In this document: positions 32,458 to 41,092 of the stretch, piece after piece
How the letters are laid out: the number at the start of each line of letters is the position of its first letter
Numbering within the stretch: position 1 is the first letter of the stretch
Assembly (NCBI RefSeq): GCF_900111315.1
Contig: NZ_FOGU01000016.1
Span: 1 to 64,000, forward strand
From: Tranquillimonas rosea
Lineage (GTDB): Bacteria > Pseudomonadota > Alphaproteobacteria > Rhodobacterales > Rhodobacteraceae
Direction: 5' to 3'
DNA length: 64,000 nucleotides
Notes under the pieces: model-generated
Databases searched by the model: none
What the model was told of the DNA's origin: nothing
Seen by the model: the letters and a program-made list of their open reading frames with translations, nothing else
Program-made: the position numbers and the translations under genes

Positions 32458-33198
32458 ATGTTGGAAATTTCGGGGATCGGCGTCTTCGCAGCCTTTCTTG
32501 CTGGCGCCATCTCGTTCCTGTCGCCCTGCGTCCTGCCGCTGGTGCCGGGCTACGTCTCCTTTATCGCCGGTCAACCCGGCCTCAGGACCGCGCAACATGT
32601 CGGTATGCTGGCCCGAAGCCGCGCCCTTGGCCTGAGCGCCTGTTTCGTCCTCGGCTTCTCGACGGTCTTTGTGGCCCTGGGCGCCGGGGCCAGTGCGCTT
32701 GGATCGCTGCTCCTGACATGGAGGACGGAACTCAATTTTGTCGGCGGGGCAATCATCGTCCTGTTCGGCCTGGTCATGCTCGGGGTTCTCCGCATCGGTG
32801 GTCTCGCGCGCGACACCCGGTTCCATCTCGATGTGCCCGGCGGGCGCCCGATAGGAGCCTATGTCCTTGGTCTTGCTTTCGCCTTCGGCTGGACGCCCTG
32901 CATCGGTCCGATCCTCGGGGCGATCCTAACAGTAAGCGCGAGTGCGGGCAGCCTCTCGAACGGCGTCTGGCTGCTGGCGATCTATTCGATCGGGCTCGGC
33001 GTGCCCTTCCTTCTGGCGGCCCTGTTCACGGACGCCATAGCAGCGCGCGTCAAACGGATCGGACAAGCAGGACGGTGGCTCTACAGGGGCGCAGGCGGGG
33101 TAATGGTTCTGATGGGGCTTGCGATCATGACCGGTCAGCTTTCGCGCTTTGCCTATTGGCTGCTGGCGACCTTTCCGTCCCTTGGCCGCATTGGTTGA
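32458..33198 (+). CDS. ccdA: CcdA/DsbD-type transmembrane thiol transporter, copy 2
   Basis: 246 residues with cysteines in SFLSPCVLPLVPGY and FGWTPCIGPILG. It starts directly after the preceding stop and closes the operon MCO-DUF411-Met-rich peptide-DsbE-TlpA-SCO-membrane protein-CcdA. It would feed electrons to DsbE, TlpA and SCO encoded just upstream. Confidence 0.9.
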   Translation: MLEISGIGVFAAFLAGAISFLSPCVLPLVPGYVSFIAGQPGLRTAQHVGMLARSRALGLSACFVLGFSTVFVALGAGASALGSLLLTWRTELNFVGGAIIVLFGLVMLGVLRIGGLARDTRFHLDVPGGRPIGAYVLGLAFAFGWTPCIGPILGAILTVSASAGSLSNGVWLLAIYSIGLGVPFLLAALFTDAIAARVKRIGQAGRWLYRGAGGVMVLMGLAIMTGQLSRFAYWLLATFPSLGRIG

Positions 33199-33510
33199 GA
33201 GGCCGCACCCAATCCAGTCCATCCGCAGAGGAACGGCGGCGCTGCCAATGCAAGAAAGTTTTCGAGATGGCGGGCTGTGGCACGGCATTCCTTCGACGAA
33301 GAAGTCCACCTCCCGCTCAGCGCAGTATAAGTAGAGGGGACTGAGCATTTGCAGCGAAAGGCAGTTCCGTCCGCCAAGCCGACCTCCGGCGCGGAGGCCC
33401 CCCGAAGATTTCTTCGGGAAACTTTGTCGGACATAGCGTCAGGCCCACAAGATGCTTGGCCACGAGTTGCACACGAAATGCAAAGGGTTGGGCTTCGGCG
33501 GGCCTTTTTT
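33199..33510. repeat. Right edge of metal island A: hairpin and inverted boundary repeat
   Basis: No gene. A palindrome CCCGAAGA-TT-TCTTCGGG lies at 33401-33418. Bases 33467-33510 are the right copy of the inverted boundary repeat (partner 10866-10910) and end in six T directly before the virB6 stop codon. On the plus strand this may end transcription coming out of the island. Confidence 0.75.
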
Positions 33511-34527
33511 CTATGTCTCGGACAGTCTTTTGTTGCGCTGCATCATCCTCTGGACCCGTGCGCCAGCGCCCAAGGCGGCCGACCGCGATGCCGACCCGGC
33601 CAGCTCCGTTCCACTTCGCATCCCGCGCTGCGCGCGAGCTTGCGAGCCGCTTGTGTTCGCGGCCCCCGCCGTGAACGAGCGAATGCCTTCCGGGCTGACC
33701 GCTTGCATCGCCGGCATGACCACGTTGCCGGAGATCGAGCGCACGAGGAATGGCGTTGCCAGGATGAAGGCTTTCGACATGAGAACCAGCATGAAGAAGG
33801 GGATCAGCGCCCCGATGTTCTCGGCCGAGCCCGGATCGCCAAGGGTTGCCATGAGCGAACCGCCCACACCGATGATTGTCGCGAAGATGCCTGCGATGAC
33901 CACCGGGTAGAGTGCAAAAGAGGCCGTCGAACTGACCCAGCGGAGAAAGTAGTCTTTCGTCGCGTCGAAGAGGGTCAGGAAGATCATGATCGGCGCAAGG
34001 GCCAGCATGAGCGTCAGGACGACGCGCGAGAAGACCACGATGAAGGCGGCGATCCCGCCGAGTAAGCTGAGAAGAACGAGGCCGATGCCGTTCGTAATCG
34101 CGCCCTGCATCCAATTCATGCTGTCTGCAATCGCGTCCAGATATTCTGTCATGTTCTCAATCAGGCCGTCGAACTCCTCCGCAAAAGTGCCCGACGGGCC
34201 GATTTCACCGCCGCCACCGACCGAGGCGACGAGCGATCCCGCGATGGAGTCGATGCCGTTGAGAAGGGCAGACGAGAATTGATCGAACTGCGTCCAGCTC
34301 TGCGCAAAGATCGAGATCAGCACCATCTTGACCACGAGCCAAAACGCCATCCGACCGTCCATGTCCCGAAACCCGAAGAGTAGGTTCAGGAAGACGAGGA
34401 TCACGACCAATGTGCAGGCCACGGTCCCAATCGTGCCGACCGTCGCCGCAACCATTCCAAATTGCGTCTCGGCCGCATCATTGAGAAATCCGTCAGTCGT
34501 CTCGACAAAGAACGTTACGACGCCCAT
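33511..34527 (-). CDS. virB6: VirB6-type T4SS inner-membrane protein
   Basis: 338 residues with AGGAG upstream of ATG 34527. Membrane segments at about 25-50, 60-80, then a cluster from about 150 to 270 (LLSLLGGIAAFIVVFSRVV, TLMLALAPIMIFLTLF), the central tryptophan region FLRWVSSTAS and a hydrophilic Ser/Arg-rich C-terminal tail. VirB6 forms the substrate path in the inner membrane. It is the last gene of the virB operon; its stop abuts the boundary repeat of the metal island. Confidence 0.88.
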   Translation of the reverse strand: MGVVTFFVETTDGFLNDAAETQFGMVAATVGTIGTVACTLVVILVFLNLLFGFRDMDGRMAFWLVVKMVLISIFAQSWTQFDQFSSALLNGIDSIAGSLVASVGGGGEIGPSGTFAEEFDGLIENMTEYLDAIADSMNWMQGAITNGIGLVLLSLLGGIAAFIVVFSRVVLTLMLALAPIMIFLTLFDATKDYFLRWVSSTASFALYPVVIAGIFATIIGVGGSLMATLGDPGSAENIGALIPFFMLVLMSKAFILATPFLVRSISGNVVMPAMQAVSPEGIRSFTAGAANTSGSQARAQRGMRSGTELAGSASRSAALGAGARVQRMMQRNKRLSET

Positions 34528-34542
34528 TTTCGTTCTCCTGCT

Positions 34543-34956
34543 CTACCAGAGCCCGGCGTCTCTACAGATCGGCCGCCCTTCGTTCCTGTAGGTCTTCGTC
34601 GCCTTCCGAATATCGGGGATGACTTCCAGAAACTCGAAGCGCGAGATTCCGGCAAATTCGGTTTCCATCGCTTCCGTCACCCTGTCCCATGACGGGAAAC
34701 GCAGCTCGCAGGTGCACTCTCCGGCTTCGACCACGTTGCGATAGCCTTGCTGCTGATACAGTTCCGTCGCCAACTCCGAACGGGTCAGCCCCTCATTGGA
34801 GGGGTTCGTAACCCACTCCGGGCGCGCTGGCGCGTTCGGGCAGTCCGGATTTTCCTGCTCTTCGTCCAGGTCGGGCAGCATGAACGAGTCTTGAGCGGTC
34901 ACAGGCCCGGCCAAGAGGACGGTCAAGGCGAGGGCGGTGCATCGGCTTCCCATCAT
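34543..34956 (-). CDS. Secreted T4SS-associated hypothetical protein
   Basis: 137 residues with a signal peptide ending near GPVTAQ. Four cysteines in the mature part (PDCPNAP, GECTCELRF, PICRDAG) could make two disulfides. No known domain. Its start overlaps the preceding small gene by 4 nt and it lies just before virB6, so it is translated as part of the virB operon. A pilus-assembly or surface role is possible but not shown. Confidence 0.65.
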   Translation of the reverse strand: MMGSRCTALALTVLLAGPVTAQDSFMLPDLDEEQENPDCPNAPARPEWVTNPSNEGLTRSELATELYQQQGYRNVVEAGECTCELRFPSWDRVTEAMETEFAGISRFEFLEVIPDIRKATKTYRNEGRPICRDAGLW

Positions 34957-35138
34957 GCCACCGCCTTTGGGCCAGCCGCCATCGGCCGCTTAAAGAAGAG
35001 GTGCAGATCAGTCGGGCCGGACGTTACGACCGACACCAGCTCCCAGCCCTCTTCACTTCGCTGCGCGAGAATGGCTGGCATTTCCTTCGCCTTCTTCCGC
35101 GTGTCGATAGTATCGACCTCATGCTCGAACTTCATCAT
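34953..35138 (-). CDS. Small DUF4177-like protein
   Basis: 61 residues: MMKFEHEVDTIDTRKKAKEM then EEGWELVSVV, the pattern of DUF4177 proteins (a short beta-alpha-beta unit). Overlaps the virB11 3' end by 20 nt and the next gene by 4 nt. Cytoplasmic; function unknown. The DUF4177 match is by eye. Confidence 0.6.
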   Translation of the reverse strand: MMKFEHEVDTIDTRKKAKEMPAILAQRSEEGWELVSVVTSGPTDLHLFFKRPMAAGPKAVA

Positions 35139-36123
35139 GGCTTTGGCCCTCCTTTTCTTCCGCGCCCGGCAGGAAAAATTCGGTGATGCCCCGGTCGCCT
35201 TCGAGACGGCCTGTCTGGATTACCACGTCGATTGAGTTTTCAATGTAACGCACCATATCGGCGTAGGTCATCGGGACGTTTGTTTTCAGGGCAGCAATGG
35301 CGAGTCTTTGCATCGCCAGTTGCGGCGTCTCAGCGTGCAGCGTCGTCATCGAGCCGCCATGTCCGGTATTGATCGCTTCGAGGAAGGTCATGGCTTCCTG
35401 TCCGCGCACTTCGCCCAGCACGATCCTGTCAGGCCGCATCCGCAGTGTTGAAGTCAGTAGAGCGTCCGCCGTCTGATGCTCCACCTCGCGGTTCGAGATC
35501 AGTGTGACTGCATTCGGCTGCGCTGGTAGCAGCTCCGCCGCTTCTTCGATGGTGACGATCCGCTCTTCCGGCGGCACGTAGGAAAGGATCTTTCGCACCG
35601 CGACCGTCTTGCCCGTGGACGTGCCCCCGGCAACAATCATGTTGAGCTTGTGATCCACGCAGAAGCGCAGGCAGGCGGTGATATCGCCGCTTGCCACAAT
35701 GGAGCGCAGCTCGCGTGTGCGCTCCTGCCGGACTTGTTCGAGGCTGCGTTCCTCGCCGTAGAGGAAGTTCAGCTCAATCTTATCGAGCGGAACGTTCGTG
35801 AAGAACCGCAGAGAGATCGACGCGCCGCGCCCGACCACCGGCGAGACCATGACCTGCGCGCGGATCGGTCGCTTCCGATATTCGATGCTCACCGAAACGA
35901 CCGGCTTGGACTTGCTCATCGTCGTTTGCGTGGCGGATGCCACTTGGTTCGCGAGGTCTTTCGCCTGCGTCTCGGTTAGCACCGTTTCGAGGGGGTGCAT
36001 GAAGTGGTCCCCCTGAAACTCACCCCACACACGCCCGTCAGGGTTCACGCATATCTCGATCACGTCATTTCGCGAGGCTTCGGGGATGCGGTCGAGCGAG
36101 CTTTCGAGATACCCGGAACCCAT
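35119..36123 (-). CDS. virB11: VirB11-type T4SS ATPase
   Basis: 334 residues. Walker A GGTSTGKTVAVRKIL (about 166-180), Asp box IVTIEEAAELL, Walker B-like RIVLGEVRGQEA and His box GHGGSMTTLHAE. It is the hexameric cytoplasmic ATPase that powers pilus assembly and DNA transfer. The start codon shares one base with the virB10 stop. Of usual length for the family. Confidence 0.93.
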   Translation of the reverse strand: MGSGYLESSLDRIPEASRNDVIEICVNPDGRVWGEFQGDHFMHPLETVLTETQAKDLANQVASATQTTMSKSKPVVSVSIEYRKRPIRAQVMVSPVVGRGASISLRFFTNVPLDKIELNFLYGEERSLEQVRQERTRELRSIVASGDITACLRFCVDHKLNMIVAGGTSTGKTVAVRKILSYVPPEERIVTIEEAAELLPAQPNAVTLISNREVEHQTADALLTSTLRMRPDRIVLGEVRGQEAMTFLEAINTGHGGSMTTLHAETPQLAMQRLAIAALKTNVPMTYADMVRYIENSIDVVIQTGRLEGDRGITEFFLPGAEEKEGQSHDEVRA

Positions 36124-37508
36124 CAGAAAATCTCCAGGTCCCGGTCCACCATGACCGTGACCGTCTCGCCTTGGTCGACGTGGATCACCGGGCCGAGGGA
36201 CAGGTAGTCATCGAGGGCACTGTTCGAGGCGCTTTCCAGATCGCCACCAACCTGATCCGCCGCGTCGGCGGCATCCTCGCTTTCAAGCTGACCGGCGCCA
36301 TAGCTGGCCCCAGCCGAGATCAACGAGATAAGAGCCGCTGAACCGAACCGTTCGTCGAACCGGGAGTCCACGAACCCGCCCACACCTGAGCGCCCCAGCT
36401 CATCGCCACCGAAGGCGCTGATTTCGACGGTCTGCTGTGTCGGCAGAATGATCCGGTCCCAAGCGATGGTGATGCGCTTCTGCGCAATCTCGACGCCCGA
36501 CTGGTAACGCCCAATAAGCCGCGAGCCACGTGGGATCAGGACGCGCGACCCGTCATAGGAATAGACGTTCTCCGACGTGAGCGCGCGCACCTGGCCGGGT
36601 GTCGAGCTATCGACGGCCGTTTCGAGCGACGCCTGTATCAGCGTTCCTTGCGGCACCGTGTTCGACGGATTTGCTATCACTTCCGCCTGAGTGACCTCGG
36701 CCGTCGCGCCGCCGTTGCGGACGAAATCGGTCCCCGCATCGAGTAGCTGTTCAGCCTCATCGCCAGCGCCGTTGTCGGACCCACCGCCGCCAAATGCGAT
36801 GATGCCGCTCTCGTTGCGCGCGGCTTGAAACTCCCGCGCCTCCTGCCGCCGCCGTTCCAGTTCCGCAAGGCGGCGCTGTTCCTCTTCGCTCGGCCCGGTC
36901 TCGGCCGGAGTCGTGGCGGGCGTCGGGTTGGGCTGCAACCGCGCGAGATCGAGGTCTGCTTGAAGCTGACGCAGCTCCCGGTCACGTTGTTGGAGCTGGC
37001 GCTGAAACTCGCTCTGAGCCTCTTCGTTCGCCTCTTGCAAGTCTTCGACCTGCGTAAGCAGGTCATCAATTCGAGCGTCTTGCTCCGACGTGTCCTGCTC
37101 TTCGGCCGGAGCGTCGCGAAGATTTTCAATCTCCGCTTGGAGCCTGTCGATCCGATCCAGCAGCTCGGAGTTCGGGGCCGCTGCCGGTTGTGGCTCAGGC
37201 TCCGGTTCAGGTTCCGGCTCAGGTTCAGGAACGCGCGTCGGTGTGATCGTCCCGAACCCGTCACCTTCGGGCTGAAACTCAGCCGGAGCGCCCGTCTGCA
37301 TCCGCTCTTCTTCTTCGGGCTGCATAGAGAGATACACCAAGCCGCCCATTAGGCTGATCGCCGCCACGCCGCCGATAGCCACCAAAGGCGACACGTTCGG
37401 GCGCTGGCGGCGTGTCCCGGAGCCCCCGCCGCTCTCACTGCTTTCAAGGGCTTGCAGACGCTCTTCGAGGCTCGGGTTTCCCTCGCCGTTGGTGTTCTCA
37501 TCGCTCAT
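36123..37508 (-). CDS. virB10: VirB10-type T4SS channel protein
   Basis: 461 residues from ATG 37508, which overlaps the virB9 stop by 4 nt. Cytoplasmic N-terminus, one membrane helix (SPLVAIGGVAAISLMGGLVY, about 43-62), a Pro/Glu repeat tract (PEPEPEPEP), a long coiled-coil Gln/Glu/Arg segment (about 120-230) and the C-terminal TrbI-like domain (IPQGTLIQASLE-like, GSRLIGRYQSGV, TVEISAFGGDELGR). It spans both membranes and senses ATPase activity. The periplasmic coiled coil is longer than in Agrobacterium VirB10. Confidence 0.9.
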   Translation of the reverse strand: MSDENTNGEGNPSLEERLQALESSESGGGSGTRRQRPNVSPLVAIGGVAAISLMGGLVYLSMQPEEEERMQTGAPAEFQPEGDGFGTITPTRVPEPEPEPEPEPEPQPAAAPNSELLDRIDRLQAEIENLRDAPAEEQDTSEQDARIDDLLTQVEDLQEANEEAQSEFQRQLQQRDRELRQLQADLDLARLQPNPTPATTPAETGPSEEEQRRLAELERRRQEAREFQAARNESGIIAFGGGGSDNGAGDEAEQLLDAGTDFVRNGGATAEVTQAEVIANPSNTVPQGTLIQASLETAVDSSTPGQVRALTSENVYSYDGSRVLIPRGSRLIGRYQSGVEIAQKRITIAWDRIILPTQQTVEISAFGGDELGRSGVGGFVDSRFDERFGSAALISLISAGASYGAGQLESEDAADAADQVGGDLESASNSALDDYLSLGPVIHVDQGETVTVMVDRDLEIF

Positions 37509-38209
37509 TGCTGGCCCCCTTGCGTCGGCAGGGCTTCCACGCAGATTTCTTGGTCGCCAAGGCGCAGCACCCACCTGTTGTTGACGCCGGAGACGCGGAT
37601 CACGTCATCTTCGGTCGCCATGCTGTTCACCGACCGCTCATTGCCGTTCGACCATTTGAAGATCGAAGGCACAGGCGCATTTCTGGCGAAACGGAAGTAG
37701 GTGAACGTCCCATCGTCCCAGATCGCGGTCGGTGTGATTTCTGACTGACCGCTCACGCCGTAATTGGTGTTCGGCGCACTCCGCGCGACGGCATCGCGCG
37801 GCTCAGCGCGCCGGTCCTGCGGATAGTCGAACCGCACCACGTAGTGCGTCGGGTTCGAGGTCTCGGTGACGCTGAAATAGTAGCTGCGGCGATTGGTGTA
37901 GACCGTGATGTTGGTCGAGATACCTTGCGCCCCGGGCTTGATCGCAAAGGCGCGGCCTCCGGGCACCCCGTCCAGCATGAAGCCTTCCGTATCGCCGGCG
38001 ATGATCGAGCGGATCGTCTCGCCCTGTCCGAACTCGATGCTCGTTACGTGGGTCATCGAGACGTTGATCCGGTAGACCTCGCCGTCGCGATAGGTGGCTG
38101 TGCGAACGCGGCTGTCGTAGTGCCCAGGTCGCGGGGAATATTCCGCCTGCGCGGCCGTGGCCGCGAGGGCGACTCCGAGAGCCAGTGTCCAGATGCCTCG
38201 TCTTTTCAT
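37505..38209 (-). CDS. virB9: VirB9-type T4SS outer-complex protein
   Basis: 234 residues, signal peptide cleaved near TAAQA-E. The N-terminal domain has RVRTATYRDGEVYRI and the C-terminal domain ends with FTYFRFARNAPVPSIF and VVSGVNNR-like strands (RVSGVNNRWVLRLGD). VirB9 forms the outer-membrane core complex with VirB7 and VirB10. One late cysteine (DQEICVEAL) might pair with the VirB7-like lipoprotein. Confidence 0.9.
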   Translation of the reverse strand: MKRRGIWTLALGVALAATAAQAEYSPRPGHYDSRVRTATYRDGEVYRINVSMTHVTSIEFGQGETIRSIIAGDTEGFMLDGVPGGRAFAIKPGAQGISTNITVYTNRRSYYFSVTETSNPTHYVVRFDYPQDRRAEPRDAVARSAPNTNYGVSGQSEITPTAIWDDGTFTYFRFARNAPVPSIFKWSNGNERSVNSMATEDDVIRVSGVNNRWVLRLGDQEICVEALPTQGGQQ

Positions 38210-38213
38210 GGCG

Positions 38214-38879
38214 TCACTCCTGCCTATCGGACACGACCGCGTATTCAGTCACCGTGAAGCCGAAGGGATTGCGCCACACATCGTCTATCTGCCGCATTTG
38301 TGCGGGCCGAAACTCATAGAGCAGCGTTGCCGTGAAGCTCCCTGTCTGCGTCCCTTCATTGGACGTCAGCCGCTTCCGAAACCGCACTTGTGCCCGGTTG
38401 TTCGTAATGAGGTTGATCGAGTCGATTTGCACATCGAGCCGCGCATCCTCGCCGTAGTTGTTGGGCGGATAATCGGCGTGGCCGCTGGTCCAGAGCTGCC
38501 GCAGGGAGGATTCCGCATTCCCATCGGACATGGCCAGGACACGCTCAATTCGCACATCGTTGTCGAGCTGGTTGTAGGTCTCCCGCGCGTTCACATAGCG
38601 GTAGACTTCGGCCTGAATGATCGCCGGGCGCTCCGTCAGCGAGACGGCTTCAACCGCCGCGTTCGGAACCGCCATGCCTGTCTCACTATCCACCGGGACC
38701 ACAACCGGCGGCGGCTCCACATCGAGAACCGAGACAGCCGCAGCCGCCAGGCACCCCGCGATGCCGAAGACCGCGCTCACGAGCGCAACCTTCTGCCAGA
38801 GCCGTTCACGGCGACGAGCGCCGTAAACAAGCTCTTCTTCAATGATCTCGTCTTGTTTAGCCACGCCTGCCTCGCTCAT
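38214..38879 (-). CDS. virB8: VirB8-type T4SS assembly factor
   Basis: 221 residues: short cytoplasmic N-terminus, one membrane helix (KVALVSAVFGIAGCLAAAAV) and the periplasmic VirB8 fold with RYVNARETYN and the ending NPFGFTVTEYAVV. It is the periplasmic scaffold of the channel. The start overlaps the upstream VirB5-like gene by 4 nt. A 4-bp gap separates it from virB9. Confidence 0.9.
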   Translation of the reverse strand: MSEAGVAKQDEIIEEELVYGARRRERLWQKVALVSAVFGIAGCLAAAAVSVLDVEPPPVVVPVDSETGMAVPNAAVEAVSLTERPAIIQAEVYRYVNARETYNQLDNDVRIERVLAMSDGNAESSLRQLWTSGHADYPPNNYGEDARLDVQIDSINLITNNRAQVRFRKRLTSNEGTQTGSFTATLLYEFRPAQMRQIDDVWRNPFGFTVTEYAVVSDRQE

Positions 38880-39724
38880 TCGAGGTCCGGCAGGGTGAAG
38901 TCCATGAACCGCTGTTCCTCAGCGATGGTGGCCGCATCGACAACACCGCTTTGACCGGACCCTACCGTCTGAATTGCTTCGAGTTCCCACATGCGCGTCA
39001 TGGCGATCGCCAGCTCCGCCGTGACGCGCGTGTTGTGATCGACGCTCGACTTGAGCGTCTCCATGTCGGGGATCATCCCGACCAGCTCATCTACCCGCTC
39101 AAGCGACTGCGCCGCCTCGCGGTGGCTGTTCTGCGCGGCCGCCGACATGACCGCCCCTGTGGAGGCGCGCGTGGCGACGTTCTCCGCGCCTCGGTTGCCG
39201 CTGGACGCCATTTCCGACAGCGTATCTTCACCGAAGCCAGCTTCGGCCAAGACGCGCTCCATCTGCGTCTGCATCTGCGGCGCCGAACCGCCCAGGAGGT
39301 CAGAGAAGTCGCCGTTGGCGACGCCTTGGGCCAAGTCGATCACGTCCTCAAATTCCTGATCAAGAAGGCCGTTAAGGTCGCCGTTCTCCATCACCATCGC
39401 AGCCACGTTCGTCGGGCCGCTCAAGGCGTCATAGGTCTCTTCGAGCTGGTCGATTTGACTTTGGAGAAGTTCGACTTGCTCAAGCAGGCGGTCGAGTTGA
39501 TCCGACTGGATGCCGTAGTCTTCCAGCATCTGCTGAATTTGCCGAATTTCCTGCGCGATGTTCTGTGTATCGACCACCGGCACGCCTTGCGCGTACGCCG
39601 GGGGCGCGGCCATGAACGCAACCGCGCTCGACAGCATGGCACCACCACCACCAGAGACGGCGACTGCACCCGTCAGGGCCGCCGCGCGGACCCACCGTCC
39701 TATCGTTTTCGAGATAGCCATCAC
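38876..39724 (-). CDS. virB5: VirB5/TrbJ-like T4SS minor pilin
   Basis: 282 residues with an extended signal peptide ending near PPAYAQ. The mature protein is mostly helical: GVPVVDTQNIAQEIRQIQQM, then a coiled coil (about 60-100) and a C-terminal helix bundle ending in EEQRFMDFTLPDLE. This matches the VirB5/TrbJ architecture: a periplasmic or pilus-tip protein. Overlaps virB8 by 4 nt. The previous gene is a related protein carrying a transglycosylase insertion. Confidence 0.8.
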   Translation of the reverse strand: MMAISKTIGRWVRAAALTGAVAVSGGGGAMLSSAVAFMAAPPAYAQGVPVVDTQNIAQEIRQIQQMLEDYGIQSDQLDRLLEQVELLQSQIDQLEETYDALSGPTNVAAMVMENGDLNGLLDQEFEDVIDLAQGVANGDFSDLLGGSAPQMQTQMERVLAEAGFGEDTLSEMASSGNRGAENVATRASTGAVMSAAAQNSHREAAQSLERVDELVGMIPDMETLKSSVDHNTRVTAELAIAMTRMWELEAIQTVGSGQSGVVDAATIAEEQRFMDFTLPDLE

Positions 39725-40941
39725 TCGAAATCCTCCATTTGAAAGTCCATGAAGGCCCGCTCCTGGGCCGCTCGTGCCGCCATCGCGACTTGCTCTGCGG
39801 AAAGGGCGCGGGTCTGCGCCGCCTTGAGTCGAGTGCGGATCGCGACGAGCCGCGCCAGCTCAGCGCGCGCATAGGAGTTCAGGGCATAGGCTTCCTGAAC
39901 GTCTTCGGTCTCCCCGATCCGCTCTATGATCGCGCTGACGCGCGCTGCGGCGGCTTGCACGGAAGTCAGGGAGTAGTCGCCGTAGACCCCGGAGCCGTAG
40001 GCCGTCATGCTCATGGTTGAGTTGGCGAGCGTCACCGGGTCGATGGTGCCAAGAGCATCCACGCCCCCGATGATTTCGAGGTAGTGGTTGTAGCGTTCGG
40101 GGATCACCTGCACGTAGTGCTGGGTTTCCTCGAACGGCGGGACGCCCCCATAGTTCTGCACGTTTCCAGGGCCGGCGTTGTAGGCTGCGAGCGCATGAAT
40201 GATGTTCCCGTCGAACATATTCAGCATCGAGGCGAGGTAGCGCGCGCCGCCTTCGACTTGGAGATAGGGACTCTCGTAGTATTCCGGGTTGATGCCGAGA
40301 TCGCTGGCAGTGCCCGGCATGATCTGCGTCAGACCGAACGCTCCAACCGGCGACTTGGCCCCGATGGTGAAACGGCTTTCCTGCCAGATCAGAGCTTGGA
40401 GAAGCGCCCGCCATTGGACCACGGACAGCCCGGCCGTGCCGACACCGGCGTTGCCGTGCGTCTCCTTTGCCACGCGGATAATCAGTCCTTCGACCGAGCC
40501 GCTGGCGTCTCCGAACCTTTCTTCGACTTCGCCGCCGCCCGTACCCGGTTCACTGTTCCCCGCCTCGCCTTCAACGGCCCCGAACATCTGTTCCGCGCCG
40601 GGGTTGGTATCGACGGGCGAGTAAAGCTCATCCGAAGCCGTCTCATCCGAGCTACCATCTTCGAGGCTCGCGACCATGCCCGACACGTCCGTGTCGCCCA
40701 TAGTCGCCGTCGAATGAATGTCGGCCAGAGCGTCGAGCTGTTCCTGTTTGATTTCGACCAGCCGCTCAGCGGTATCGAGAACGTCCTGTTGGAGCAGCAG
40801 ATCGAGTTCCGTGCGCTCGATGATCCCCTGTATCTGCGCATTCTTCTGTGCATCGAAGACAGGGACGCCCTGCGCCCCTGCCACGCCGGGCAGGGCGGTC
40901 AATGCTGTGCAGAGCATGAGCGCCGGAAGCTTAGTCGCCAT
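39721..40941 (-). CDS. Lytic transglycosylase inserted in a VirB5-like scaffold
   Basis: 406 residues from ATG 40941. After the signal peptide (PGVAGAQ) comes GVPVFDAQKNAQIQGIIERT, parallel to the next gene product GVPVVDTQNIAQEIRQ. An SLT domain follows (about 170-290): LIWQESRF (catalytic Glu), GAFGLTQIMPGTASDLG, AAYNAGPGNVQNYGG. The end, about 75 residues, again parallels VirB5: AELARLVAIRTRL and AQERAFMDFQMEDFE versus AELAIAMTRMWEL and AEEQRFMDFTLPDLE. So a wall-cutting domain is embedded in a VirB5-like frame. The gene overlaps both neighbours. Confidence 0.85.
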   Translation of the reverse strand: MATKLPALMLCTALTALPGVAGAQGVPVFDAQKNAQIQGIIERTELDLLLQQDVLDTAERLVEIKQEQLDALADIHSTATMGDTDVSGMVASLEDGSSDETASDELYSPVDTNPGAEQMFGAVEGEAGNSEPGTGGGEVEERFGDASGSVEGLIIRVAKETHGNAGVGTAGLSVVQWRALLQALIWQESRFTIGAKSPVGAFGLTQIMPGTASDLGINPEYYESPYLQVEGGARYLASMLNMFDGNIIHALAAYNAGPGNVQNYGGVPPFEETQHYVQVIPERYNHYLEIIGGVDALGTIDPVTLANSTMSMTAYGSGVYGDYSLTSVQAAAARVSAIIERIGETEDVQEAYALNSYARAELARLVAIRTRLKAAQTRALSAEQVAMAARAAQERAFMDFQMEDFE

Positions 40942-41092
40942 CGGAGACAACCTTCCAGTGCTCCGAGTTCACCGGCGTGAAGGTGCAAGGCCCGTCAGTC
41001 GGGGCGAAGTTAAAGCACTCAGCGGTCGAGGGCTGATAGCCGCACGCGGCAAGGGTCACGGCCATCAGCAGGGCAGCGGTCAAGAGCTTCAT
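40931..41092 (-). CDS. virB7: VirB7-like small lipoprotein
   Basis: 53 residues with a lipobox: MKLLTAALLMAVTLAACGYQ; mature part begins at Cys17 and has two more cysteines (AECFNF, GPCTFT). The ATG overlaps the virB4 stop as ATGA and its own stop overlaps the next gene by 11 nt. Size, lipobox and place in the operon fit VirB7, which anchors the VirB9/VirB10 core in the outer membrane. Confidence 0.75.
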   Translation of the reverse strand: MKLLTAALLMAVTLAACGYQPSTAECFNFAPTDGPCTFTPVNSEHWKVVSDGD

